Shown piece by piece: positions 14,091-23,058 of a stretch of DNA of 64,000 bases. The stretch is from CAIMUX01 sp964473865. Its GTDB lineage: Bacteria > Eisenbacteria > RBG-16-71-46 > CAIMUX01. Within the stretch, counting starts at the first letter, position 1; each line of letters begins with the position of its first letter. Made by a program: the position numbers and the translations under genes. The stretch lies in the NCBI GenBank assembly GCA_964473865.1, contig CAYYQN010000023.1, forward strand, positions 7,077 through 71,076, in the 5' to 3' direction. Below the pieces are notes generated by a model. It searched no databases. It saw only the letters and a list, made by a program, of their open reading frames with translations, and had not been told where the DNA came from.

Positions 14091-14951
14091 TCAGAAGCCC
14101 CCTCCGCCGGGCACCCAGTCTGGCTCCAGGCGGGCCTGATGCCGCCGCATCGCCGCGCTCGTGATCGCGCTCAGCGTCTCGCGCACCCCGGTTCCCTGCG
14201 TGGCGACCGACTGGAATCGCGGCACCCGCTCCCCCATGCGCTCCAGGACGTGGTCCAGCTGCTCCGGGGGGATCCGTTCGGGAAGGTCGAGCTTGTTGTA
14301 TTGCACGATGCGCGGGATGTCGTCCCAGGAAGCGCCCAACTCCGCCAGCGTCTCGCGCATTTCGATCAAACTCTCCAGATTCGCGGTCAAGCGCCGGGCT
14401 CGCGCATCCCACACAAACACGATGCCGTCCACCTCCTCCAGAACCAGCTTGCGCGTCAGCCGGAAACGAGGTTGGCCCGGCACGGTGTAAAGGCGGAGCT
14501 GGACGGGCGGGGCGCCGGAGGCCGCGATCTGAATCGGGAGGAGGTCGAAGTACAGCGTGCGGTCGCCGGGGGTGTTCAGATCGATGAACTGACCGCGCAG
14601 CTCCGGGCGGAGCCGGCTGTGCAGCCACTTCAGGTTGGTCGTCTTGCCGCTCCGTCCCGGTCCCCAGTACACGATCTTGAGGGTGTCGAGCTCGATCGTG
14701 CCCGCCTCGAGGGCACGGCGGCTGCCTCGGCTCAGCTCGCCGGCCTGCATGTTCGGGCCCGGCTGCGGCTCGACGGTCGGGCGATGAACGGGAACAGGCG
14801 CCGGCGACGATGGCCGGCGATCGGTCTGGCACTCGGTCGAGATCGGAGCGCACATCTCGGGCGGGAGATCGATCGGGGTTTCAAGGGCGTCATCTTGCAT
14901 CGCGCACTGGTCCTCCCGGGCGCCGAAGCTGAGATCGGAGCAGGCGCTCAC
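14091..14951 (-). CDS. MglA-like small Ras-type GTPase with N-terminal extension
   Basis: 286 residues from a GTG at 14951, or 269 from the ATG at 14900, which has GGAGG upstream. The GTPase core is C-terminal: P-loop GPGRSGKTT, the MglA-type TPGDRTLYFDLLPI in the switch I region, switch II VPGQPRF in place of DxxG, and QYNKLDLP for guanine recognition. MglA proteins set cell polarity and steer motility machines with MglB; no mglB is visible here. The first ~80 residues are Pro-rich and probably disordered. A strong promoter (15076-15105) and a terminator enclose it as a single-gene unit. Confidence 0.85.
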   Translation of the reverse strand: MSACSDLSFGAREDQCAMQDDALETPIDLPPEMCAPISTECQTDRRPSSPAPVPVHRPTVEPQPGPNMQAGELSRGSRRALEAGTIELDTLKIVYWGPGRSGKTTNLKWLHSRLRPELRGQFIDLNTPGDRTLYFDLLPIQIAASGAPPVQLRLYTVPGQPRFRLTRKLVLEEVDGIVFVWDARARRLTANLESLIEMRETLAELGASWDDIPRIVQYNKLDLPERIPPEQLDHVLERMGERVPRFQSVATQGTGVRETLSAITSAAMRRHQARLEPDWVPGGGGF

Positions 14952-15075
14952 GGCTCAGCCGCGGACGACCCGTGTCCTGGGATCTTCTCAAAAGGTGCCT
15001 TCCCTACCACCAGACCACCCACACGCTCGTCGGCGGGCCGTCCAGCCGGAACGTTCCGGCCCCACACGGAGCGTA

Positions 15076-15105
15076 AAAATACGGCATACCTGCCCCATAT
15101 GTCAA
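15076..15105 (-). promoter_or_regulatory. sigma70-type promoter of the GTPase gene
   Basis: Minus strand TTGACA (15105-15100), 18-base spacer, TATTTT (15081-15076). Transcription would start near 15070, about 120-170 bases before the GTPase start. The rest of the 390-base gap 14952-15341 shows no gene that I can support. Confidence 0.55.
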
Positions 15106-15341
15106 GTGAAACCATGGAGATGTCCGTGATGAACGACCTTTGGTGGCTCGCGCGGACTGGCGGCAACCGACATCAGGCGCGCCAGGGGGCGGGGCCACGG
15201 GGTGGCCGGAAGACAAGGCAGGGCGGCTGGGCGACGAGGCGGTGGAGCTGCGCGGCGGCCGAACGGCGACCGGACGGCGAGGCCAAGGCGCAGAGAGAAC
15301 GCGCGTCTGGAACCGGACGACGGAAATCTGGGGCCGGGAGT

Positions 15342-15881
15342 CTACTCCTCCCCGGCGTAACTCACGAGTGAGAAGACCTCGCAGCCGGGAAGACGGGCGC
15401 GCCCCGCGAGGAATTCCAGCTCCACCAGGAATGCCAGACCGGCAACGGATGCGCCCGCAGTGTCGACCAGGCGCGTCGACGCGGCGGCCGTGCCGCCGGT
15501 GGCGAGCAGATCGTCCACGATCAGCACCCGCGCCCCGGGCGCGAATGCATCCCGATGCACCTCGAGCGCGTCGGTCCCGTACTCGAGCGCGTACGACTCG
15601 CGGTAGACCGCGGCCGGCAGCTTCCCGGGCTTGCGGAGCGGGACGAAGGGCACGCCGCGTGCGACCGCCAGCGGGGCGCCGAGGATGAAGCCGCGGGACT
15701 CGATTCCAGCCACCACGTCGAAGCGATCGCCGAATTGCTCGCCGAACGCGTCGATCACCTCGCGAACGAGTTCGGGGCGCGACAGAACGGTCGTGATGTC
15801 TCGAAAGAGGATTCCAGGCTTGGGGAAATCGGGAACGTTGCGGATGGCGGCGCGCAGCCGCCCGGGAAGTCTGGGATCCAC
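15342..15881 (-). CDS. apt: adenine phosphoribosyltransferase
   Basis: 179 residues, the normal length for Apt, which converts adenine and PRPP to AMP in purine salvage. Visible: N-terminal DFPKPGILFRDITTVL, the GIESRGFILGAPLA loop, RKPGKLP, and the PRPP-binding VLIVDDLLATGGTAAA. Cytoplasmic, dimeric in the family. It lies next to tRNA-Pro(CGG) and shares no obvious operon with the de novo purine genes 34 kb away. Confidence 0.95.
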   Translation of the reverse strand: MDPRLPGRLRAAIRNVPDFPKPGILFRDITTVLSRPELVREVIDAFGEQFGDRFDVVAGIESRGFILGAPLAVARGVPFVPLRKPGKLPAAVYRESYALEYGTDALEVHRDAFAPGARVLIVDDLLATGGTAAASTRLVDTAGASVAGLAFLVELEFLAGRARLPGCEVFSLVSYAGEE

Positions 15882-15907
15882 GGGTTTCCTCGGAAGAAAG
15901 TGAGAGG

Positions 15908-15983
<76 letters not shown>

Positions 15984-16130
15984 ACCCAATCAAAGCGAAC
16001 CATGAGCTTCAGAACCTACCAGCCAGACTCGTCCTTGTCCAGCCCAATCTTCCTTCGGCCCGGTTCGGCCCGAAGTTCGGCCCGATTTTCCAGACCAGCC
16101 CCGCGCACGCCGCATCGATCCTTCGCGCCT

Positions 16131-16799
16131 TCAGTCTGTTCCCTCGGGCCAGCCTTCGCGCCCCACCAACGGGACGAATGCGCAAGGGACCCCCTCAGAC
16201 GTGTCGATGGCGCCGCCCGTCCGGCGCTCCGCAATCAGGATCCGTTGTGCCGCCCGGGGCCCGGTTGGAATCACCAGCCGGCCTCCCTCGGCCAGTTGCG
16301 AAAGGAGCGACGGCGGCACGTCCGGTCCGCCGGCGGCAACCAGGATCCCGTCGAACGGCGCGAAGCGGCTCCAACCCAAGGTGCCGTCGCCGGTCATCAG
16401 CACCACGTTCTCGATGCCCAGAATGGACAGCGTCGACTGGGCGCGGAGCGTCAGGTCGGGAATCCGTTCCACGCTGAAGACTGTCCGCACCAGCCGGGAG
16501 AGCACCGCCGCCTGATAGCCCGAGCCGGTGCCGATGTCGAGAACGCGGTGATGGGGCTGCGGATGCAGAAGCTCGGTCATGAACGCCACCATGAAAGGCT
16601 GGGAGATCGTCTGCCCGAAACCGATCGGGAGCGGGTGGTCGGCATAGGCCCCGCCGGCCAGCGCCGAATCCACGAACGCATGGCGCGGCACCTCGCGCAT
16701 CGCCTGTAGGACCCGGGGGTCGCGGACTCCCCGGGCCTCGAGCTGCTCGCGCACCATCTTCTCGCGAGAGCGCATCTGCGAGTCACCGCGCCCTTCCAT
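16131..16799 (-). CDS. pcm: protein-L-isoaspartate O-methyltransferase
   Basis: 222 residues from the ATG at 16799; ATG at 16775 (MRSREKMV) is an alternative. It repairs isoaspartyl residues by SAM-dependent methylation. Motifs: QLEARGVRDPRVLQAM near the start, FGQTISQPFMVAFM, the SAM-binding VLDIGTGSGYQAAVLS, a GDGTLGW post-I region, and FDGILVAAGGPDVP. It follows surE on the same strand with a short gap. surE-pcm is a classic pair in which both are linked to stationary-phase survival and repair. Confidence 0.9.
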   Translation of the reverse strand: MEGRGDSQMRSREKMVREQLEARGVRDPRVLQAMREVPRHAFVDSALAGGAYADHPLPIGFGQTISQPFMVAFMTELLHPQPHHRVLDIGTGSGYQAAVLSRLVRTVFSVERIPDLTLRAQSTLSILGIENVVLMTGDGTLGWSRFAPFDGILVAAGGPDVPPSLLSQLAEGGRLVIPTGPRAAQRILIAERRTGGAIDTSEGVPCAFVPLVGREGWPEGTD

Positions 16800-16821
16800 A
16801 GCGGATCGACCCTTCACTCGC

Positions 16822-17589
16822 TCAGTCGTGCGGTTCTGGACCGAGGGACCAGCCGCGCACTTCCTCGAGGCGGTCGTGGTCGGTGAGATCCAGGTGGAGT
16901 GGGGTGATCGACACCAGGCCGGCCTGGACCGCTTCGAAGTCGGTCCCCTCTCCGGGCAGCCAGGTGGGCTTGTCCCCGCCGATCCAGTAACACGGCTTCC
17001 CGCGCGGGTCGAGCTCCGCCACGATGACATCGGGGTACACCCGTCGGCCGAGGCGCGTCACCCGTGTGCCGCGCAGTTGCGCGAACGACAGGTCGGGCAC
17101 GTTGACGTTGAGCAGGGTGCCGGGGGGAAACGGGCGGTCGCGCAGCTGGTCGACGAGGACCCGCGCCACGCGGGCGGCGGTCTCGAAATGACGCTGCTCC
17201 CAGGAGGAAAGCGAGATCGCGATGCTCGGAATCCCCATGAGACGTCCCTCGGCCGCGGCCGCGACGGTGCCCGAGTAGGTGACATCGTCGCCGAGGTTCG
17301 GACCGTGGTTGATGCCGGAGACGATGAGATCCGGGTGGACCTGCACCATGTCGGGAATTCCGCGCACGGCCAGCAGGACGCAGTCGGTCGGAGTGCCGTC
17401 CACGCTGTAGATCCGCTCTCCCATCCGGCGGACCCGCAGCGGGCGGTCCAGGGTCAGGGACCGGCTGGCGCCGCTCTGCTCCCGCTCGGGCGCGACCACG
17501 AACACCTCACCCGCCCCCTCCAGCGCCTCCCGCAGGCAGTTCAGACCCGAGGCCAGCACGCCGTCGTCGTTGGAAAGGAGGATGCGCAC
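16822..17589 (-). CDS. surE: 5'/3'-nucleotidase SurE
   Basis: 255 residues. The metal site is N-terminal: MRILLSNDDGVLASG, with APEREQSGASRSLTL and the conserved SGINHGPNLGDDVTYSGTV AAAAEG block. SurE is a divalent-metal nucleoside monophosphatase. Full length with all core residues. It precedes pcm, and together they form a conserved stress-survival pair. tRNA-Pro(GGG) and a MerR gene lie upstream. Confidence 0.95.
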   Translation of the reverse strand: MRILLSNDDGVLASGLNCLREALEGAGEVFVVAPEREQSGASRSLTLDRPLRVRRMGERIYSVDGTPTDCVLLAVRGIPDMVQVHPDLIVSGINHGPNLGDDVTYSGTVAAAAEGRLMGIPSIAISLSSWEQRHFETAARVARVLVDQLRDRPFPPGTLLNVNVPDLSFAQLRGTRVTRLGRRVYPDVIVAELDPRGKPCYWIGGDKPTWLPGEGTDFEAVQAGLVSITPLHLDLTDHDRLEEVRGWSLGPEPHD

Positions 17590-17695
17590 GCCTCAGACCT
17601 CTTGGTTTGCGGCCGGTCCCCAGGGGAAGAATCCCGGGCATGAAAGAGACCCCCCGGGACCCGCCGGAGGGTCATCGCCCCTCAACTCAGAGAAC

Positions 17696-17772
<77 letters not shown>

Positions 17773-17813
17773 ACCGAATCCGGGACCAAGACTACCGGGA
17801 GCGCGGCGGTTGT

Positions 17814-18230
17814 TCAATCGGAATCTCGGTTGGTGTCGCTCCGGTCTCCCGGCTTCCGAGTGCCCAGCCGGTCGCGTAAGGCCACCAGATCGTCGCGGAT
17901 GATCCGTAGTTGGCGCCGGTCCGAGGGAGTGAGGAAATCAAGGCCCGGCTGTGGGCCGGCCTCGGATTGCCGCTGCCGTTGCTCTTCAAGCAGGCGCGCG
18001 CGCGCTCCCGCAATGGTGTAGCCCCGCTCGTGCAGCATCTCACGAATCGTTCGCAGGAGGTCGATGTCCCGCTCGGTGTACCTCCGGCTCCCAGAGCGGT
18101 GCTTGCGGGGACGCAGATGCGGGAACTGAGTCTCCCAGTACCGGAGGACGTGGGCTTTCACGTCGAGCTGCTCGGCCACTTCGCTGATCGAAAAGTACCG
18201 CCCCGGACGGCTCGTTTCCGGTGTGTCCAT
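17814..18230 (-). CDS. MerR-family transcriptional regulator
   Basis: 138 residues from the ATG at 18230, which has GGAGGG upstream; the frame is open further back but looks non-coding. The MerR DNA-binding domain is N-terminal: YFSISEVAEQLDVKAHVLRYWETQFP, then PRKHRSGSRRYTERDIDLL, with the wing and second HTH, and MLHERGYTIAGARARL. The short C-terminal helix region has no Cys or ligand domain. This matches the RacA/MlrA-like MerR proteins often found near tRNA and housekeeping genes. Its target is unknown. Confidence 0.85.
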   Translation of the reverse strand: MDTPETSRPGRYFSISEVAEQLDVKAHVLRYWETQFPHLRPRKHRSGSRRYTERDIDLLRTIREMLHERGYTIAGARARLLEEQRQRQSEAGPQPGLDFLTPSDRRQLRIIRDDLVALRDRLGTRKPGDRSDTNRDSD

Positions 18231-18352
18231 CGCTTCCCTCCGTGTCCCGCGACGAGGCGCGCGCAGCGGCCGTGATCTCCGATCGGCCAGGGCCGCGGTC
18301 CCGCACCGCGCGGGCGTTCCCCCCCCCGCCGGCGCGCCGAGCCGTGCTCGGT

Positions 18353-19399
18353 TCATTCCGCCTTCAGCGGCCGCGTCATCAGCTCGCGGAGCGCCTCTGC
18401 CGGCGGCGCACCCTCGAAGAGGATCCGGTGGACCTGAGCGGCAATCGGCATCTCCACGCCCATCCGGCGGGCGAGGGAGACAGCCCCGCGCGTGGTGCGG
18501 ACCCCTTCGACAACCATCCCGATCTCCGCCAGCGCCGACTGCAGAGAGGCGCCGCGTCCCAACGCCACCCCCAACGTGTGGTTGCGGCTCAGAGGGCTGG
18601 TACAGGTGGTGACCAGGTCCCCCACGCCCGCCAGACCGAGAAACGTATCCCCTCGGGCGCCGATCGCTTCGCCCAGCCGGCGGATCTCCGCCAGGCCCCG
18701 GGTCAGGAGGGCCCCTCGCGCGTTCTGTCCGAGCTCGAGTCCATCCAGGATTCCCGAGGCCAGCGCCACGACGTTCTTGAGCGACGTGCCGATCTCCACG
18801 CCCAACGGGTCCCGGCTGGTGTAGACGCGGAAACGGTCGGTCGCGAAGAGCCGCTGCACTGCGGCCGCCGCCTCCTCGTCCTCCGATGCCGCCAGGATCG
18901 CGCAGGGCTTCCCTTCGGCAACCTCACGCGCCAGGCTGGGCCCCGCCAGGACCACGACCCGCTCCGGCTTCCCCGGCCGGGCAGCGCGCACCACCTGCGT
19001 GACCGTCAGGCCGGTGCCCTCCTCGATTCCCTTGGTCGCCACAATCCAGACGACATCCCCTTCCGCACGCGCCTCCCCCGCTACCTGGCGCAGGGCGTGA
19101 GATGGAACCGCGAGGAGCGCAAACCCGGGTCCAACGTGGGGACAGGATGCTTCATCCAAGACCTCAAGGCAAGGCGGAAACTCAAAATCCGGCAGGTACT
19201 TCCCGCACCGCCTTTCTCGAAACATGGCCGCCCGGTGCCCCGCGTCTGCGTCCCAGAGACCGACCCTGACTCCGGTGCGGGCCAGGTGGATCGCCAGCGT
19301 CGCCCCCCAGCTGCCTCCCCCGATCACGGTCACCGGCCGCGCCGGCGGGAACGTGACGTCTTCCCTGCCGGGCGTCTCGCGTGCCTTCGAGTCCGTCAT
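18353..19399 (-). CDS. gpsA: glycerol-3-phosphate dehydrogenase [NAD(P)+]
   Basis: 348 residues from the ATG at 19399, which overlaps the plsY stop by ATGA. It reduces dihydroxyacetone phosphate to sn-glycerol-3-phosphate. Visible: dinucleotide fold VTVIGGGSWGATLA, IVATKGIE, the GPSLAREVAEGKP substrate loop, the catalytic Lys region GTSLKNVVALASG, and GLAGVGDLVTTCTSPLSRN. Full length. It works directly with the preceding plsY, whose product acylates its product, so the pair starts phospholipid synthesis. Confidence 0.95.
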   Translation of the reverse strand: MTDSKARETPGREDVTFPPARPVTVIGGGSWGATLAIHLARTGVRVGLWDADAGHRAAMFRERRCGKYLPDFEFPPCLEVLDEASCPHVGPGFALLAVPSHALRQVAGEARAEGDVVWIVATKGIEEGTGLTVTQVVRAARPGKPERVVVLAGPSLAREVAEGKPCAILAASEDEEAAAAVQRLFATDRFRVYTSRDPLGVEIGTSLKNVVALASGILDGLELGQNARGALLTRGLAEIRRLGEAIGARGDTFLGLAGVGDLVTTCTSPLSRNHTLGVALGRGASLQSALAEIGMVVEGVRTTRGAVSLARRMGVEMPIAAQVHRILFEGAPPAEALRELMTRPLKAE

Positions 19400-20202
19400 C
19401 CCCGGCCCCCTTTCTCGGTCGCTTCCTCGATCCCGTCCGGGGTCCCGCTCCCGCATTCTTCCCCGCTCGGTCGCCGCTTTCCCTCGCCGTTCTCTGCCCA
19501 GGTCGCCTCCCCACCGTCCGGCGCCCGGGCCCGGGCTGGCTCCCCCGTCCGAGGCGGACCGGACCAGGCGAGCCGGCGTTCACTCCCCGAGGCCAGGCGG
19601 GACAGGTTCGCGCGATGCCTGCCGACGACCAGGGCCGCAGTCGCGACCGACATCCAGACGACCGGGTCGGCCCATGGACGGGGACGGAGCAGACAGGCCG
19701 CGATCGGGAGAGCCACCACGGCGAGGAGGGAGGCGAGCGAGACGATTCTCCGGGCGGCGAAGGCCAGGATCCAGATGCCGACGGCCGCCGCCAGGGGACC
19801 TGGCGCAACGACACCCCAGGCGCCCGCCGCCGTCGCGACTCCCTTTCCGCCGCGGAAGCCGGCGAACGGGGTGAAGGAGTGGCCGAGAACGGCCGCTGAC
19901 AGCGCCACGAGCCCGGGCCATGAACCGGCGTGCGTTCCGATCGCGGCCGCCCCTCCCGGGCCGCCGGCATCAGCCGGGAGAAGATGTCGCGAGAGAAGGA
20001 CTGCGACCACACCTTTGCCTGCATCCAGGAGCAGCACCGCGATTCCCGGAGCCGGCCCAAGCACCCGATAGACATTCGTGGCGCCGAGGTTTCCCGATCC
20101 GTGACGGCGCACGTCGATTCCCCGGAGGAGACGCCCCAGCCACAGGCCCCAGGGCAACGAGCCCAGCAGGAACGCGCCCCCGACCACCAGGATCCAGCGC
20201 AT
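19396..20202 (-). CDS. plsY: glycerol-3-phosphate acyltransferase PlsY with long cytoplasmic tail
   Basis: 268 residues; PlsY is usually near 200. The membrane core (residues 1-205) has the three PlsY motifs: GSLPWGLWLGRLLRG/DVRRHGSGNLGATNVYR, AAVLGHSFTPFAGFRGGKGVATAAG, and a last loop ending in GRHRANLSRLASG. It transfers acyl from acyl-phosphate to glycerol-3-phosphate. The last ~60 residues (from ERRLAW) are hydrophilic, Gly/Glu/Arg-rich and lineage-specific. It overlaps gpsA by 4 bases and follows der. Confidence 0.93.
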   Translation of the reverse strand: MRWILVVGGAFLLGSLPWGLWLGRLLRGIDVRRHGSGNLGATNVYRVLGPAPGIAVLLLDAGKGVVAVLLSRHLLPADAGGPGGAAAIGTHAGSWPGLVALSAAVLGHSFTPFAGFRGGKGVATAAGAWGVVAPGPLAAAVGIWILAFAARRIVSLASLLAVVALPIAACLLRPRPWADPVVWMSVATAALVVGRHRANLSRLASGSERRLAWSGPPRTGEPARARAPDGGEATWAENGEGKRRPSGEECGSGTPDGIEEATEKGGRG

Positions 20203-20223
20203 GCCGAGCCTCCAGTCTGGCCG

Positions 20224-21543
20224 CTACTTGCTCTTCTTGAGGACCAGTCGGATCGGGCTTCCCTCGAGCCCGAACGCCTCCCGAAAGGCGTTCTGAAGAT
20301 AGCGCAGATAGGTCTCCGAAACCCGCATCGGTTCGCTCACGAAGAGCGCCACGATCGGCGGGCCGGTCTTCACCTGCGTCGCATAGTAGAGCCGAGGTGG
20401 ACGCTGCCCTCGATGGGCCGAGGGCGGGTTCTTCTCCAGTGCCGCCTGCAACACCGCGTTCCACTCCGCGGTGGGGATCTCGCGCTGTCTCTGCTCATGG
20501 ACCCGGACGATCGCTTCCGGAATGCGGCTGACCCGTTGCGCGGTCAAGGCGGAGACGAACTCGATCGGGGCGTACGAGAGAAACGGTATCGCCTCTCGCA
20601 CCTGGCGGGCCCAGGACCCGGCCGTGGAGTCGTCCTTGACCAGGAGATCCCACTTGTTCACGGCGATCAGGCACGCTGTGCCCGCCTCGACAATCCGCTC
20701 GGCGATTCGCGCGTCCTGCTTCTGAGGCTCCTGCGTCGCGTCCAGCACCAAGACGGCGACATCGGCCCGATCGAGCGAACGAAGCGCGCGCAGAGAGGCA
20801 TAGAACTCCCAGGCGGGCTGGCTGTCGAGGCGGCGGCGCAGGCCGGCGGTGTCCACCAACACCAGGGTGCGCCCGTGAAACCGGACCGGCGTATCGACGG
20901 CGTCGCGCGTGGTTCCGGGCCGGCCGTCCACGATCATCCGTTCCTCGCGCAGCAGCCGGTTCACGAGCGAGGACTTGCCGACATTGGGACGCCCCAGCAC
21001 GGCGACCTGGATCGAGGCCGGCTCCACTTCCACGGACGGTCCCACCGTGGGCAGCGCCGCGATGACGGCGTCGAGCAGCTCGCCCAGTCCGAGCCCCTCG
21101 GAAGCGGACACGGCATGGAATTGCTCCAGCCCGAGGCGCCGGAACTCCTCAGCCTGGGCCATCAAGGTCGGGCTGTCAGCCTTGTTCGCCACCAGCAGGA
21201 CGCGAACGTCCCGCCGAAAGAGCGCCTGGGCGATCTCCTCATCGTGCGGATGGATACCGGCGCGCGCGTCGACCAGGAAGAGGACCAGATCGCACGCTTC
21301 CAGGGCGCGGACCACCTGGTTCAGGATCGCCGCGTCCATCTCCTCGCCCGGGCCCGGAACCCAGCCCCCGGTATCGACGAGCAGGAAGGGCCGCCCGTTC
21401 CACTCGCACGGTCGCCCCAGGCGGTCCCGCGTGATCCCCGGCTCATCGTGCACGACGGCCACGCGCGCCCCAACGATCCGATTGAATAGGGTCGACTTGC
21501 CCACATTGGGGCGCCCGACGATGGCCACGACCGGTTGCGGCAC
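20224..21543 (-). CDS. der: ribosome biogenesis GTPase Der (EngA)
   Basis: 439 residues starting at GTG 21543, with GGAGGG five bases upstream; the longer open frame has no site. Two Ras-like G domains in tandem define Der: GRPNVGKSTLFN, DTGGW and NKAD in the first; GRPNVGKSSLVN, DTAGLRRR and NKWDLL in the second; then a KH-like C-terminal domain (RLYYATQVKTGPP). It helps assemble the 50S subunit. The neighbours DUF512, plsY and gpsA repeat a gene order seen in many bacteria. Confidence 0.95.
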   Translation of the reverse strand: MPQPVVAIVGRPNVGKSTLFNRIVGARVAVVHDEPGITRDRLGRPCEWNGRPFLLVDTGGWVPGPGEEMDAAILNQVVRALEACDLVLFLVDARAGIHPHDEEIAQALFRRDVRVLLVANKADSPTLMAQAEEFRRLGLEQFHAVSASEGLGLGELLDAVIAALPTVGPSVEVEPASIQVAVLGRPNVGKSSLVNRLLREERMIVDGRPGTTRDAVDTPVRFHGRTLVLVDTAGLRRRLDSQPAWEFYASLRALRSLDRADVAVLVLDATQEPQKQDARIAERIVEAGTACLIAVNKWDLLVKDDSTAGSWARQVREAIPFLSYAPIEFVSALTAQRVSRIPEAIVRVHEQRQREIPTAEWNAVLQAALEKNPPSAHRGQRPPRLYYATQVKTGPPIVALFVSEPMRVSETYLRYLQNAFREAFGLEGSPIRLVLKKSK

Positions 21544-21553
21544 GGATTCCCTC

Positions 21554-22834
21554 CTACCAGGCCCGGTCGCGGAACCCGGGGTGGACCGGCACCCGGATCT
21601 CGTTGCGCAGACCTGCGAGCGACACGTCATCCAGGAAAAGATCGTCGTCGTTGAGGGTCGCCGGCGGTATGAAGACGGCATCCCCGAGATCGCGGCCGTC
21701 GAGCGCGCGCAGGATGTCGCGACCGCCCAGGAGGCCGGCTACCGTGACGCGGCGGCCGAGGAACTCGTTCTCCACTCCGACGACCGAAACGTCGACGGGC
21801 TCTCCGGTGCGAGCGAGCTGGGCAGCCAAGGCCGGCTCCAGAATCGGCCGGAACAGACTCCCGGTGACGATCGTGACCCGGCGTCTCCGGTCGTCCCGCC
21901 ACGGGAAGACGCGCCGCTGGCGCGCCAGGCGATTGAGGAAGACCCTCGTCATCCCAATCCCGTTCTCGAGCTGGGGAAAGCCGTCGTAGCTCGGCTCGGA
22001 CGGCACGGGTAGGCCCAGGAGCCGATACCACTCATCAGCCAGATAGACAAACCGGATCCCCCAGCGAGCGCGAAACGCACGCCGGTGCGCCTCGACACGG
22101 GACACCAGATCCCGCGCTAGCGCGGGCGTGACCGGATCGAGCGCGACCAGGCCCTCCCGGTGATCGGTCATTCCCAGCGGTACGATGGCCAGCGACCGGA
22201 CCGCGGGATGATAGGCCGCCAGGTCGCGGATCGTGCCCTCGAGATCATCGCCGTCATTGTAGCCGGGGCAGAGGACCACCTGCGTGTGCATGATGATGTC
22301 ATGGGCGCGGAAGTAGTCGAGGATCGGGAAGATGTCCCGCTCCCTTCGCGAACGGAGCAGCCGCCGCCGCGTTTTCGGGTTGGTCGAATGCACCGAGAGG
22401 TAGATCGGCGAGAGCCGCTGTTCCACCACCCGCTGGATTTCCCACTCCTTCATGTTCGTCAGGGTGACGAAGTTGCCGTGCAGAAACGAAAGCCGGTAGT
22501 CCTCGTCCTTGACGTAGAGCGTGGAACGCAGCCCGGCCGGGTTCTGGTCGACGAAGCAGAACACGCACTGGTTGCCGCAGGTGCGGATCCGGTCGCTGGC
22601 GAACTCGACGCCGAGATCCTGCCCTTCGGTGCGCTCGATGCGCAGCCGGCGCGACACTCCGTCGCGGCGGATCTCCAGATCAAAGCGGGACTCGCCGGAG
22701 GCATGGAAGTGCAGATCCAGGAGGTCCCGCAGCTCGAGACCGTTCAGGCGCACCACCCGATCGCCCGCGCACAGGCCGGCCCGCGCGGCCGCGGAGCCGC
22801 TACGCACGGTTTCGACCAGAAGTTCCGCCATCAC
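21554..22834 (-). CDS. DUF512 family protein: PDZ plus radical-SAM-like cysteines
   Basis: 426 residues (start at either of two adjacent ATGs). The N-terminus is a PDZ-like domain (GSAAARAGLCAGDRVVRLNG). A cysteine cluster, CGNQCVFCFVDQNP, follows with the spacing typical of this family's radical-SAM-like centre, then HGNFVTLTN, YLSVHSTNP and a C-terminal domain with VTGSLF. The exact reaction of DUF512 proteins is not established. The gene ends 10 bases before der, the neighbour it keeps in many genomes. Confidence 0.88.
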   Translation of the reverse strand: MMAELLVETVRSGSAAARAGLCAGDRVVRLNGLELRDLLDLHFHASGESRFDLEIRRDGVSRRLRIERTEGQDLGVEFASDRIRTCGNQCVFCFVDQNPAGLRSTLYVKDEDYRLSFLHGNFVTLTNMKEWEIQRVVEQRLSPIYLSVHSTNPKTRRRLLRSRRERDIFPILDYFRAHDIIMHTQVVLCPGYNDGDDLEGTIRDLAAYHPAVRSLAIVPLGMTDHREGLVALDPVTPALARDLVSRVEAHRRAFRARWGIRFVYLADEWYRLLGLPVPSEPSYDGFPQLENGIGMTRVFLNRLARQRRVFPWRDDRRRRVTIVTGSLFRPILEPALAAQLARTGEPVDVSVVGVENEFLGRRVTVAGLLGGRDILRALDGRDLGDAVFIPPATLNDDDLFLDDVSLAGLRNEIRVPVHPGFRDRAW

Positions 22835-22901
22835 GGGACCTCGATTCGCGACCTCATGTCTCCAGGGACTGCCGGGACCCGAGACCGAGCGGGTGGAAAA
22901 A

Positions 22902-22976
22902 TGGAGCGGGCAACGGGATTTGAACCCGCGACTCTCAGCTTGGGAAGCTGATACTCTACCACTGAGTTACGCCCGC
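22902..22976 (-). tRNA. tRNA-Gly (anticodon CCC), CCA encoded
   Basis: Minus strand: acceptor GCGGGCG/TGCCCGC, D arm CTC/GAG, anticodon stem TCAGC/GCTGA around TTCCCAA (anticodon CCC), T arm GGGTTCAAATCCC, and encoded CCA at 22904-22902. The base at the discriminator position reads T, which is usual for Gly. Confidence 0.93.
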
Positions 22977-23058
22977 TCACGAAGCCTTGATGTGGACTCA
23001 CGTTAGCCGGGCCCGCGGAGGGTGTCAAGAGGCATGTTGGCTGGCTTTGGGCGCGCAG

